From Elusimicrobiota bacterium (GTDB lineage: Bacteria; Elusimicrobiota; Elusimicrobia; FEN-1173), in assembly GCA_016715645.1 (NCBI GenBank), contig JADJZR010000004.1, positions 1 to 64,000 of the forward strand: a stretch of DNA of 64,000 bases, read 5' to 3'. Position 1 is the stretch's first letter, and each line of letters starts with the position of its first letter. Below the pieces are notes generated by a model. It was not told where the DNA came from, made no database searches, and saw only the letters and a list, made by a program, of their open reading frames with translations. Of the stretch, positions 27,561 through 35,003 are shown in pieces. Made by a program: the position numbers and the translations under genes.

Positions 27561-28414
27561 ACGTTCTTCTTTTGGGCGGTCGGGGGCAGTTGGGGACCGA
27601 CCTGGTCCGCACCAATCCCGGCCACCGGCTAACGGTTCATGGCCGGTCTGACGCGGACGTTACCGACGCCCCGGCTTTTGAGCGATATGTGCGGTCGGCA
27701 TCACCGGAGGTGGTGTTGAACACGGTCGCTTTCAACAAAACCGAACAATGCGAAGACGATCCTCTCACGGCCCTGGCGGTGAATACCTTGGCCCCGCGGC
27801 GGTTGGCGGCTTTGTGCGCCGACCTCAACGCCCGGTTGGTCCACTTTTCGACCGACTTTGTTTTTGATGGCCTGAAAGGGTCTCCCTACGACGAGTCCGA
27901 CGCGCCCGCTCCCGCGAATCTGTATGGGTTTTCCAAGTATGGGGGGGAACGGTTTGTGGCCTTGGGATCTCCTGAAAATCTCGTGATACGAACCTCGGGT
28001 CTCTATGGCGAGGCGGGCTCGCGGGCCAAGGGAGGCAATTTTGTCCACACGGTGTTGACGCGGGCCCGGTCCGGTCAGCCGTTGCGGGTGGTCAACGACA
28101 TTTTTTTTTCGCCCACCTGGACCGCGGACCTGGCTGAGAAAACCTGGTCTTTAATGGAGGCCCCTACGGCGTGCGGGATTTATCACCTGGCCAACGGCGG
28201 GGGCTGTACGTGGTTTGAATTCGCCCGGGCCGTTTTGGAAACGGCGGGTTTGACGGCGTCGGTGGAACCTCTTTCGTCGTCTCAGTGGCCGGGAAAAATG
28301 CGCCGATTGCCCGACACGCGTCTGGCCTCTGTCCGATGGGGATCGTTGGGCCTGGCGCCCCTGCGTCCGTGGCGGGACGCGTTGTCGGCTTACCTTCGGC
28401 GCGTGCCGGGTTGA
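27539..28414 (+). CDS. RmlD-like dTDP-4-dehydrorhamnose reductase family protein
   Basis: The protein has 291 residues, an extended short-chain dehydrogenase. LLLGGRGQLGTDLVR binds the nucleotide, and HGRSDADVTD carries the family's DVTD motif. STDFVFDG and YGFSKYGGE (Y-x3-K catalytic pair) follow, and then HLANGGGCTWFEFARAVLE. Length and motifs match RmlD, the last step of dTDP-L-rhamnose synthesis; no rmlABC is nearby, so the substrate is not certain. The GTG at 27539 inside asd is the best start because the Rossmann strand begins only about seven residues later. Confidence 0.78.
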   Translation: MAETDSLNVLLLGGRGQLGTDLVRTNPGHRLTVHGRSDADVTDAPAFERYVRSASPEVVLNTVAFNKTEQCEDDPLTALAVNTLAPRRLAALCADLNARLVHFSTDFVFDGLKGSPYDESDAPAPANLYGFSKYGGERFVALGSPENLVIRTSGLYGEAGSRAKGGNFVHTVLTRARSGQPLRVVNDIFFSPTWTADLAEKTWSLMEAPTACGIYHLANGGGCTWFEFARAVLETAGLTASVEPLSSSQWPGKMRRLPDTRLASVRWGSLGLAPLRPWRDALSAYLRRVPG

Positions 28415-28464
28415 CCCCTTTGTTCTATGATGAAGCCGTATCCGAAGGGACAGGGGGACCTGCG

Positions 28465-28707
28465 ATGAACGCGAGCGACGGACGGATCGCCAAAGAAGTC
28501 ATGGATATTCGGGGCGTGGCCGCTTACTTGGGTCTGGGCAAATCAAAGATCTACGGTTTGATCCGCGATCGAAAAATCCCAGCTTCTCGGATCGGTCGGC
28601 AATACCGTTTTTCCAAGGATGTCATCGACGCGTGGCTACGCGACAACCTCATCACGCGTCCAGAAGGAGTTCCGTCGAAAACGGGCGGGACCGTCGACCG
28701 ACGGTAA
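28465..28707 (+). CDS. Excisionase-type helix-turn-helix DNA-binding protein
   Basis: The protein has 80 residues. DIRGVAAYLGLGKSKIYGLI forms the helix-turn-helix, followed by RDRKIPASRIGRQYRFSKDVIDAWL, the wing and last helix of the HTH_17 (MerR-like, AlpA/excisionase) domain. Such domains bind DNA near recombination or promoter sites. No integrase is adjacent, so a transcriptional role is as likely as an excisionase role. The start ATG 28465 follows AGGGGGAC; longer reading frames upstream run into rmlD. It lies between rmlD and the small duplicated basic protein. Confidence 0.75.
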   Translation: MNASDGRIAKEVMDIRGVAAYLGLGKSKIYGLIRDRKIPASRIGRQYRFSKDVIDAWLRDNLITRPEGVPSKTGGTVDRR

Positions 28708-28812
28708 AGAAAACCGTTACCGACGGAGCCCCCCCCTTGCTTTTTTTTTCGCAAATGCTAAAGTCTTTGTCGTAACGGTGGTTTAATTCGCACGAACAAG
28801 GAGGTGACACAC

Positions 28813-29034
28813 ATGGCACAAAAAGTCGCGAAGGCCGGCGTCAAGAGGGAAGACGGGTTCCTCTACTTCATTGACAAGCAGGGCGATGTGTCCCGAGCGA
28901 AGATGGCTCGTGGCGGTAAAAAAGGCGGCAAGCCCCAGAAAGTCACGAAGGTGGGCGTTAAGAAAGAGAAAGGCTACCTGTACTTCCTGGACAAGCAAGG
29001 GGACGTTTCCCGCGCCAAAATGGTTCGCCGCTAA
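28813..29034 (+). CDS. Small basic protein of two tandem repeats (73 aa)
   Basis: Two near-identical repeats of about 30-35 residues share the pattern KVxKxGVKxExGxLYF, then DKQGDVSRAKM with R. They are joined by a basic linker GGKKGGKPQ. The protein is rich in lysine and arginine and ends KMVRR. Its ribosome site, AAGGAGGTGA six bases before ATG 28813, is a full match to the anti-Shine-Dalgarno sequence, which predicts very high expression. The repeat looks like a beta-hairpin with a turn at DKQGD. I recall similar short proteins in other genomes but know no function. Basic charge and high expression suggest a nucleic-acid or ribosome-associated role; that is inference. A strong terminator follows. 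Confidence 0.75.
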   Translation: MAQKVAKAGVKREDGFLYFIDKQGDVSRAKMARGGKKGGKPQKVTKVGVKKEKGYLYFLDKQGDVSRAKMVRR

Positions 29035-29119
29035 ACGGCAACCCTGTGCGCCCCTGGGGCGCACGCTCGTGGACGATGTCAGCGGGGTCGCTCGATCCCT
29101 TTTTCCGTCGTCTTTCCAG

Positions 29120-29166
29120 AACCCCGCTCTCCTCCCTTAGGAACACCGAAGGAGGGGGGCGGGGTT
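29120..29166 (+). terminator. Terminator after the small basic protein
   Basis: Long imperfect stem between AACCCCGC..CTCCCTT (from 29120) and AAGGAGG..GCGGGGTT (to 29166), followed by CGGATTTTTAGG. An upstream hairpin GTGCGCCCC/GGGGCGCAC (29045-29063) lacks a T-tract. Confidence 0.65.
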
Positions 29167-29216
29167 CGGATTTTTAGGGGACTGGGCAGTACGGGCCTTC
29201 ATGTTGCGGGAAGAGT

Positions 29217-29456
29217 TTATTTTCCGAGAAGCGCTGGCAAAAGGTGGACGAGACGGTCGCGCTGGTCACCTTGAAGTTCGAGCTGGCCGTTTTTAACGGC
29301 GCCGCCCACACCCAGTTTTTTTTTCAGAGTCACCAACAGGTTTTCTTTCCCTTCCGGGTGCATGTTGAGACCGCCAAGAATCGTGACCGTTTTACCGGCG
29401 CGGCCGGCTTTTTCGAACCGAACCGAATACGAGGAGGAGGGGCCCGGAATTGTCAT
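29217..29456 (-). CDS. SUI1/eIF1-family translation factor (YciH-like)
   Basis: The protein has 79 residues. The SUI1 core reads VTILGGLNMHPEGKENLLVT then LKKKLGVGGAVKNGQLELQG, ending with DQRDRLVHLLPALLG. The GGxVK.G..EhQGDqR pattern is the hallmark of the family. In bacteria YciH-like proteins resemble eukaryotic eIF1, and E. coli YciH has been linked to start-codon discrimination and stress translation. The protein is the short bacterial form without an N-terminal extension. It is divergent from the EamA-like gene, with 78 bp between start codons. This is of interest because several genes here look leaderless. Confidence 0.85.
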   Translation of the reverse strand: MTIPGPSSSYSVRFEKAGRAGKTVTILGGLNMHPEGKENLLVTLKKKLGVGGAVKNGQLELQGDQRDRLVHLLPALLGK

Positions 29457-29520
29457 GGCTCATTTTCCCAAAAAATCGGCTTTTCATCAAATCCTTCCAA
29501 CGAACTAGCCGATTATTTCC

Positions 29521-29526
29521 TAAAAT
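29521..29526 (+). promoter_or_regulatory. -10 box close to the EamA gene start
   Basis: TAAAAT ends 8 nt before ATG 29535. No good -35 is visible. Transcription would begin about 2 nt before the start codon. Confidence 0.35.
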
Positions 29527-29534
29527 ACGTTTCT

Positions 29535-29954
29535 ATGAGTTCCTTTTCTTTGGCGTTGGTGGCGGCGTTTTTTTGGGGAACGTCGGCTCTTCTTGAAAAA
29601 TGGGGGTTGCGCAATAGCGATCCCATGGCCGGGGTGTTGGCCCGGACCCTCGGAGTGGTTGTGGGCGTTGTCTTATTTTCTGTTTTGGTCCCGGAAGCGC
29701 CGCGACGGTTCCTGCACATGGATGGGCGCTCTAAAATGGTGTTGATGGGCGGCGGTTTAATGGCCAGCGTGGTGGCCCAGGCCTTTTTTTATCGGGCTCT
29801 TAAACACGGCGACGTGGGCCGGGTGGCCGCCGTGGGCGGGGCGTGGCCGGTGTTTGCGTTTCTTTTAAGCGCGCTCATTTTTCATGAACCCGTCACCCGC
29901 GGCAAAGTGCTGGGCATTGCGCTCGTTACGTTGGGGGTTTTTTTTCTTAAATAG
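29535..29954 (+). CDS. Half-size EamA/DMT-family membrane transporter
   Basis: The protein has 139 residues with about five hydrophobic helices (SFSLALVAAFFWGTSALLEK; GVLARTLGVVVGVVLFSVLV; MVLMGGGLMASVVAQAFFYR; VAAVGGAWPVFAFLLSALIF; VLGIALVTLGVFFL). It is a single EamA unit, where typical members carry two in tandem, so it probably works as a dimer. The FHEPVTRGKVLGIALVTLGV ending is typical of the drug/metabolite transporter superfamily. The substrate is unknown. YajQ follows after 9 nt and may be cotranscribed. Confidence 0.8.
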   Translation: MSSFSLALVAAFFWGTSALLEKWGLRNSDPMAGVLARTLGVVVGVVLFSVLVPEAPRRFLHMDGRSKMVLMGGGLMASVVAQAFFYRALKHGDVGRVAAVGGAWPVFAFLLSALIFHEPVTRGKVLGIALVTLGVFFLK

Positions 29955-29963
29955 GAGGACAGG

Positions 29964-30461
29964 ATGGCTCAAGAATTTTCGTTTGACGTGGTCAGCAAAG
30001 TGGACTTGCAGGCGATGGACAACGCCGTCAATTCGGCTCTTCGGGAGCTCACCACCCGGTTCGATTTCAAAGGGAGCGTCAGCCGCCTGGAACTGGATAA
30101 GAAGGCCAACACGTTGACCTTGTATTCCGACAACGATGGAAAACTGAAAAGTGTGGTGGACATTCTTCAAAACCGTTTGGTCAAACAAAACATCCCTTTG
30201 AAATCTCTGGACTACGGTCCCGTGTTGCCCGCCGAGGGTGGTACGGTGCGCCAGGTGGCCAAAATTGTCCAGGGCGTCGCTTCGGAAAAGGCCAAAGAAA
30301 TGGTGCGGGCCATCAAAGACGCCAAAATGAAAGTTTCGCCTTCTATTCAAGGGGACCAACTGCGCGTCACGGGCCGGTCCAAAGACGAACTCCAACAGGC
30401 CATGGCTCTTCTTCGCGGCCAGGATTTCGGCATCGCCCTTCAATTCGTTAATTTCCGGTGA
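29964..30461 (+). CDS. YajQ family nucleotide-binding protein
   Basis: The protein has 165 residues, the standard YajQ length. It begins MAQEFSFDVVSKVDLQAMDN and has TTRFDFKGS and the C-terminal VRQVAKIVQGV and DQLRVTGRSKDELQQAM, ending GIALQFVNFR. The fold is two RNP-like domains. Some family members bind cyclic di-GMP and act with transcription factors. A GGAGGACAGG ribosome site precedes the ATG. It lies downstream of the EamA gene and just upstream of the sulfatase-fold pair. Confidence 0.92.
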   Translation: MAQEFSFDVVSKVDLQAMDNAVNSALRELTTRFDFKGSVSRLELDKKANTLTLYSDNDGKLKSVVDILQNRLVKQNIPLKSLDYGPVLPAEGGTVRQVAKIVQGVASEKAKEMVRAIKDAKMKVSPSIQGDQLRVTGRSKDELQQAMALLRGQDFGIALQFVNFR

Positions 30462-30474
30462 GTCGGATTTTTTC

Positions 30475-32781
30475 TTGAACCGTTGGCTGAAACGGGCCGC
30501 CCTGGTAGTGATGGCCGGGGGTCTGTTTTTTCTTGTCGGCGCCGGGTTTTATTTTGTTCGCGAAAGAGTGGTGGACGACCGGCGAATTCCGTTCCCTTCC
30601 TCAGCGCGTGAAATGTTCGGTTCCCCGCCGTCTTCTTTGGCGGACCGCCGAACCGGCCGGATCCCCTGGGCGGCCGCCGGGGCGCCCCTCCTCACGACGA
30701 TCACGTCCGTTCCAGATGCCGCCGTTCTCCTGAAAGACCATCCAGAAACTGATTTTAAATGGGACCCGGCCGTGCCGGGGACGGCGAGGGTCACGTTGGG
30801 AGATGTCTCTGGTCGAACCCGGTTGGTTTCCTTGGCGGCGGCCGCGGGATCTGTTTTTGAATGGCGGGGTGTCATGCCGGCGGGGGCGTGGTTTCAGTGT
30901 CGAATCGGATTATTGGCGACGGAAGGGGGAGTCCGGTTTTCGCTCGACCTGGAGGAGAACCCTGCGGGAGAAACCAAACGCGTGTTTTCCGAAATGCTCT
31001 CGGCAACCCGTCTCAGGGGGTCAGAAAAAGGGCCCTGGATTCCCCACTGGTGGTGGTCGTTGGTTCAACCCCCGGAACACCCCGATGAACAGTGGCGCGC
31101 CGTTCGAGTTGACCTGTCGGATTGGGGAGGCCGGATGGTTCGGGTTCGGCTGACCACCGCCGTGGTCGAGCCGGTTGGTTCCGAAGAGTCCGGTGTGGCG
31201 TTGTGGGGGACGCCGGAAATTAGGTTTCCTCAACCAGCGCCCGTTGCTTTGCGGTCTCGAAAGAACCCGCTTGATCTCCCAATTCTCCTGGCGGTGTTTG
31301 AATCCACGTCGGACGACCTGGTGTTTCCGCCACAAACAGGTCGATCGCGCCTGTCTGGGTTTTTAGGGGAATCCGTATGGTTCCCGTTTTTTTACACCGC
31401 GGATGTGCGCCCTCTCCAATCCCTGGAAAGCCTGGTTTTTATATCGTCGACCGCCTGGCCCGAAATTCTAGGCCGTCAGGGATACCGGACGCGGGCCGTG
31501 GGGGCCTTTTCCGATGAAATGATGGGCCTGTTGGACCATGCGGGATTTGAAGAAATTCATCGGCTCCCTCTCGACGGATACGACACAATCCGGGCGGCGG
31601 GGCGGGCCGCGTCATGGGTGCGGGATTCTTCTTCCGCGGGCGATTTGGTGTTTCTCTATTTTTCGGATATGCCGCGTGGGCGGTGGGGGCCCGTCCGGTA
31701 TTGGGCCCGGGGAATTCCAATCGGGTCCTCCCATTGGGCCCGATGGAAACGAGCGGGCGAGGATGCATACCGTGACGACTATTTTGGCCGTGTCGTGGAC
31801 ACGGTGGACGAAAAAGAAGAGGAATGGATTGCGGGCGCCGTATCGCTGAGGGGACGGGGCCGGGTTCCAGTCCCGGTCGTTAATAAAAAGTCCGGCCGGT
31901 CCAAAATGGTGTTCCTGGACGATTCCGGTGGAGGGATGAGGGAACGGGAAATCCGAGTTGTTTTCGGACTGCGTTCGTTGCAACGCTGGGCCCCCGGCCT
32001 GTGCCGATCCCCGGGGCAAATCCCGGATGTGGGGCCGACTGTGGTGGGGGCCCTCCAAATTCCCGTTGCGTCGGAGCGCGGGCGGGTTTGGGCCCTGGAC
32101 AAAGCGGTTTCGTTGTCGGATTCCAGCGGTGCCTGGGTGGTTCGGTCGGCCGGGGCCAAGGCGGTGGTGGTGGATGGGCGATACAAGTATATTCGTCACG
32201 GGTCCCGCCAAGCCTGGACGTCCGTCAGGAGGGGAGCTATTCGAATCGATTATCCGGCCGAAGAGGTGTTCGATTTGTGGAACGATCCCGGAGAACGCAA
32301 AGACTTGGCTCGGGAACGAAGAAATTTGCTGGCGCGGTTGCGCGATGTTCTTGATGAACTGGATCCGGACCCGGCGGAGGTCCGGTTATCTTTCCTGAAT
32401 CCCACGGGCCGGCGGGTGGACGGAATGGTCAATTGCGTTCAGGGTGAACTGGGAGAGGTCGTTAGTTCCGTGGGCGGTCGCCGGATGGGGGCTTATGAAT
32501 TTATTTTTTCAACCAACGCGGTATCCGGCGACATCCGGTTTCGAACCTGGCCGCCGTTGGTCCCGTTTCGTTTGCGGGTCTTGGTGGACGGGAAATCTTT
32601 GGATCCGTCCCGTATCCAAGTGGGACGGTGGGGAATCCCCCTGTTTGAAATCAAGGGAGATGAATGGTTCGACAAAACAAAGTTTGGGTGGATGGATGGT
32701 TGGGCCCCGCCTCGGTCGTCCACGGACACCGTTGTGTCGTTGGGACGTGTGGCGCCGGTCCCATCCGAGGTGTCCCCATGA
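30475..32781 (+). CDS. Sulfatase-fold membrane-anchored protein, degenerate active site (A)
   Basis: The protein has 768 residues. One N-terminal anchor (about residues 7-29) is followed by a beta-rich region (about 40-260) resembling a jelly-roll or carbohydrate-binding module (AWFQCRIGLLATEGGVRFSL). The sulfatase-like part starts at LDLPILLAVFESTSDDLVFP, where active enzymes have a D-x-L-R-x-D metal motif. GYRTRAVGAFSDEMMGLLDHAGFEEI and the C-terminal VFDLWNDPGERKDLAR are standard sulfatase landmarks. The formylglycine motif (C/S-x-P-x-R) and a metal-binding SDHG are not visible, so it is probably not a sulfatase. A final domain of about 130 residues follows. It begins with TTG and is coupled by 4 nt to paralogue B. 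Confidence 0.6.
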   Translation: MNRWLKRAALVVMAGGLFFLVGAGFYFVRERVVDDRRIPFPSSAREMFGSPPSSLADRRTGRIPWAAAGAPLLTTITSVPDAAVLLKDHPETDFKWDPAVPGTARVTLGDVSGRTRLVSLAAAAGSVFEWRGVMPAGAWFQCRIGLLATEGGVRFSLDLEENPAGETKRVFSEMLSATRLRGSEKGPWIPHWWWSLVQPPEHPDEQWRAVRVDLSDWGGRMVRVRLTTAVVEPVGSEESGVALWGTPEIRFPQPAPVALRSRKNPLDLPILLAVFESTSDDLVFPPQTGRSRLSGFLGESVWFPFFYTADVRPLQSLESLVFISSTAWPEILGRQGYRTRAVGAFSDEMMGLLDHAGFEEIHRLPLDGYDTIRAAGRAASWVRDSSSAGDLVFLYFSDMPRGRWGPVRYWARGIPIGSSHWARWKRAGEDAYRDDYFGRVVDTVDEKEEEWIAGAVSLRGRGRVPVPVVNKKSGRSKMVFLDDSGGGMREREIRVVFGLRSLQRWAPGLCRSPGQIPDVGPTVVGALQIPVASERGRVWALDKAVSLSDSSGAWVVRSAGAKAVVVDGRYKYIRHGSRQAWTSVRRGAIRIDYPAEEVFDLWNDPGERKDLARERRNLLARLRDVLDELDPDPAEVRLSFLNPTGRRVDGMVNCVQGELGEVVSSVGGRRMGAYEFIFSTNAVSGDIRFRTWPPLVPFRLRVLVDGKSLDPSRIQVGRWGIPLFEIKGDEWFDKTKFGWMDGWAPPRSSTDTVVSLGRVAPVPSEVSP

Positions 32782-35003
32782 CCTTTCGTGAACGGGCGCG
32801 CGACAGCGTTGGGCTTCTTCGTCAATGGGGCCTGGCCGGCGGGCGAGACATGGTGGCGACCACGCGGGACTCGTTTGTGTCCGTGGAAGGCCGGGCGGGG
32901 GTGGCCGTGTTCGTGGGATTATGGGCGTTGGGGCGATGTCAGGCCGGTCCTTGGGCTGTGTGGGGTCCGGAACTGGGCGGGGAAATTGTTCCGGACGTTC
33001 ACATGGGGTATGCCGGAGAAGCGGTGGGAGCCCAGGTTTTATTGTTGGGGATCCATATTTTGCTGGGGGCGGCGTGGGGGGTGGCGGCAAAAAATGCAGG
33101 AGGGTTCATGGCCAGGGTGTGGCCGAGGTTTTCTGTCTATCGGTTGAAACCCTGGATCGGCGGCGTGTTGAGCGGGGTGGCCATCTTGGCCGGCCATGGG
33201 ATATTGTTGATTCGTGACGTGGCGCGTCACCCGGCGCTGTTTCAGGAGACGTTCTTGGATCGGGGAGGATGGATGGCCGCCATTCAACGGGCGGCGCTCC
33301 TGCCGGAAACGGCCCCGTGGACGGCGGTGGGAACCGTGGCGGTTGCGTTCTGGATGGTCCTGGCGGCCGGAGAATGGGGGGTGCGGTTTTTCCGTTGGTG
33401 GATGAATTTCCCGCGGCCGACCCGGCTGGCCACGATGGTGTTGGGCGGAGCCCTGGTGGCCTTTGCGGCGGGTGTGTGGGGCGTGGGTCGGATACAGGCG
33501 CAACGAAACGCGGGGCCTAACCTTCTTTTGATTTCCGTGGACGGGTGGCGAACGTCGATGAGCGAAACGACAGGAGATGTGTCCGCGCTGAAAAAAAAGG
33601 GGCAAGGTCCCCGTGTTCGTTCGTCAACGGTGGCGCCCAGCGCGGACCTTTCGCCGTCGTTGGCAACGGCTTTGTCCGGCTTGTCTCCGGGGACCCACGG
33701 GATCCGCCATGACTTCGTATCGGCCGACGACAGGTTGCGCGGGGTGGAGACCTTGCCGGACTTGTTAAAAAAGGGTGGTTGGACCACCGTTCTTCTGGCG
33801 GACGGTCCATCGGGTTTCATTGATCGGATGGCTGGCCGATTTGAACATCGCCATGTGGCTTCTTCCCACGCGGGGGTTCGGATGGGGCGCAGGCTGGTGG
33901 AACGGTCGCCCCACATTCTGCCGTACCTTTCGGGCCGATGGGGCCGGCGGTTGGGATTGCGGGGATCCGTTTTGATGGCGGATCCGGCCCTTCTGGCGGA
34001 CGAGGTTGACCATGTGTTGGGCGGCCTAAAGAACCGGCCCAAATTTTTTCTTTGGGTCCATTTTTCGTCACCAAATTCGACCTGTGCGGTGGTGTCGCCC
34101 CGAGCGGCGGGGCGGCTGGGTTTGGCCAACGACCCTTTTTTTCGCCGGCCGGGCCGGGGGTTTGACCCCTCGCCTTTGACGGTTACCGACGAAAACGTCC
34201 TGCGGCGTTTTTACGCGCAATCGCTTCGAGAAACACACGCGGCCATCCGGCGGATATTTGAGGACCTGGCTCGTCGGCGGATGGACACGTCCACGGCCGT
34301 GGTGGCGTGGTCGCCTCGGGCGGCTCTGTTGTCTTCCGACGATTTGGATCGGGTTCGCCGATTGGATGGGCCGGCGTTTGAAGGCCTTCCCTTTTTCGTT
34401 TGGGAAGGGGCCCTGCCGATGGAGATCGGCGGCGGTCGCACCGAGGGCCCCGGGCGAGCGATGGATGTGGCTCCCACGGCCGCGCGTCTGGTGGGCGTGG
34501 ACACCCCGTCCGTTTGGGAAGGTGTTTCCATGACGGAAGGGCTCCCTTCCGGAGAATGGGGTGCGATTTCTATTGAATCAAGTGATCCAACCGACCCGGT
34601 GGCCCATGGGCTGGGTCTGCCGTCTCCCTGGGAAATTTTGGTGGAAGACCGCGCGTGGCCTGGCCGGTATTGCCGCAATCCCGCTTGGGAAGACCCGTTT
34701 CTTATTTTTCGCAACCGGTCTGTTCGGTTGGGGTCGGAGCGGGTGTTGTATCGGCCGGGCTTGCAGAGAGTCGACTGGTCGTTTGATTCCGTATCAGTTC
34801 CAACGACCGGGACGCCGTGGGTTCTCGCTCGGGCCCACAAGGAACGGATCAAAGAGTTGAAAGACATTTTTTTCCGGACTCTTGCGCGGGATTCGGGCTG
34901 GCGCCCGCAAAACGATTACTGGATCCCGGAATCTTTTTTGAGAGAAATGCCGTTGGAGCCCGGGGAGGACGAAAGGACACGCAGGCGAATGCCGCGTTTT
35001 TGA
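32778..35003 (+). CDS. Sulfatase-fold membrane protein, degenerate active site (B)
   Basis: The protein has 741 residues. The N-terminal third has about four or five membrane helices (for example VLLLGIHILLGAAWGVAAK and WIGGVLSGVAILAGHGILLI). A soluble part begins PNLLLISVDGWRTSMSETTG and SADLSPSLATALSGLSPGTH, matching the start of sulfatase/phosphatase-like domains, including the SP..AT.LSGL..G.HG pattern. The nucleophile site reads APSADLSPS instead of C/S-x-P-x-R, and the usual SDHG is replaced by VVAWSPRAA. The membrane topology recalls LtaS-like enzymes, but their catalytic threonine motif is not evident. ATG 32778 overlaps the stop of A. Its 3' end overlaps the convergent dehydrogenase gene by 88 bp. 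Confidence 0.6.
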   Translation: MTFRERARDSVGLLRQWGLAGGRDMVATTRDSFVSVEGRAGVAVFVGLWALGRCQAGPWAVWGPELGGEIVPDVHMGYAGEAVGAQVLLLGIHILLGAAWGVAAKNAGGFMARVWPRFSVYRLKPWIGGVLSGVAILAGHGILLIRDVARHPALFQETFLDRGGWMAAIQRAALLPETAPWTAVGTVAVAFWMVLAAGEWGVRFFRWWMNFPRPTRLATMVLGGALVAFAAGVWGVGRIQAQRNAGPNLLLISVDGWRTSMSETTGDVSALKKKGQGPRVRSSTVAPSADLSPSLATALSGLSPGTHGIRHDFVSADDRLRGVETLPDLLKKGGWTTVLLADGPSGFIDRMAGRFEHRHVASSHAGVRMGRRLVERSPHILPYLSGRWGRRLGLRGSVLMADPALLADEVDHVLGGLKNRPKFFLWVHFSSPNSTCAVVSPRAAGRLGLANDPFFRRPGRGFDPSPLTVTDENVLRRFYAQSLRETHAAIRRIFEDLARRRMDTSTAVVAWSPRAALLSSDDLDRVRRLDGPAFEGLPFFVWEGALPMEIGGGRTEGPGRAMDVAPTAARLVGVDTPSVWEGVSMTEGLPSGEWGAISIESSDPTDPVAHGLGLPSPWEILVEDRAWPGRYCRNPAWEDPFLIFRNRSVRLGSERVLYRPGLQRVDWSFDSVSVPTTGTPWVLARAHKERIKELKDIFFRTLARDSGWRPQNDYWIPESFLREMPLEPGEDERTRRRMPRF

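Noticed and set aside
29045..29063. GC-rich hairpin as a terminator
   Set aside because: It has no T-tract and almost no loop; the terminator proper is the larger stem at 29120-29166.
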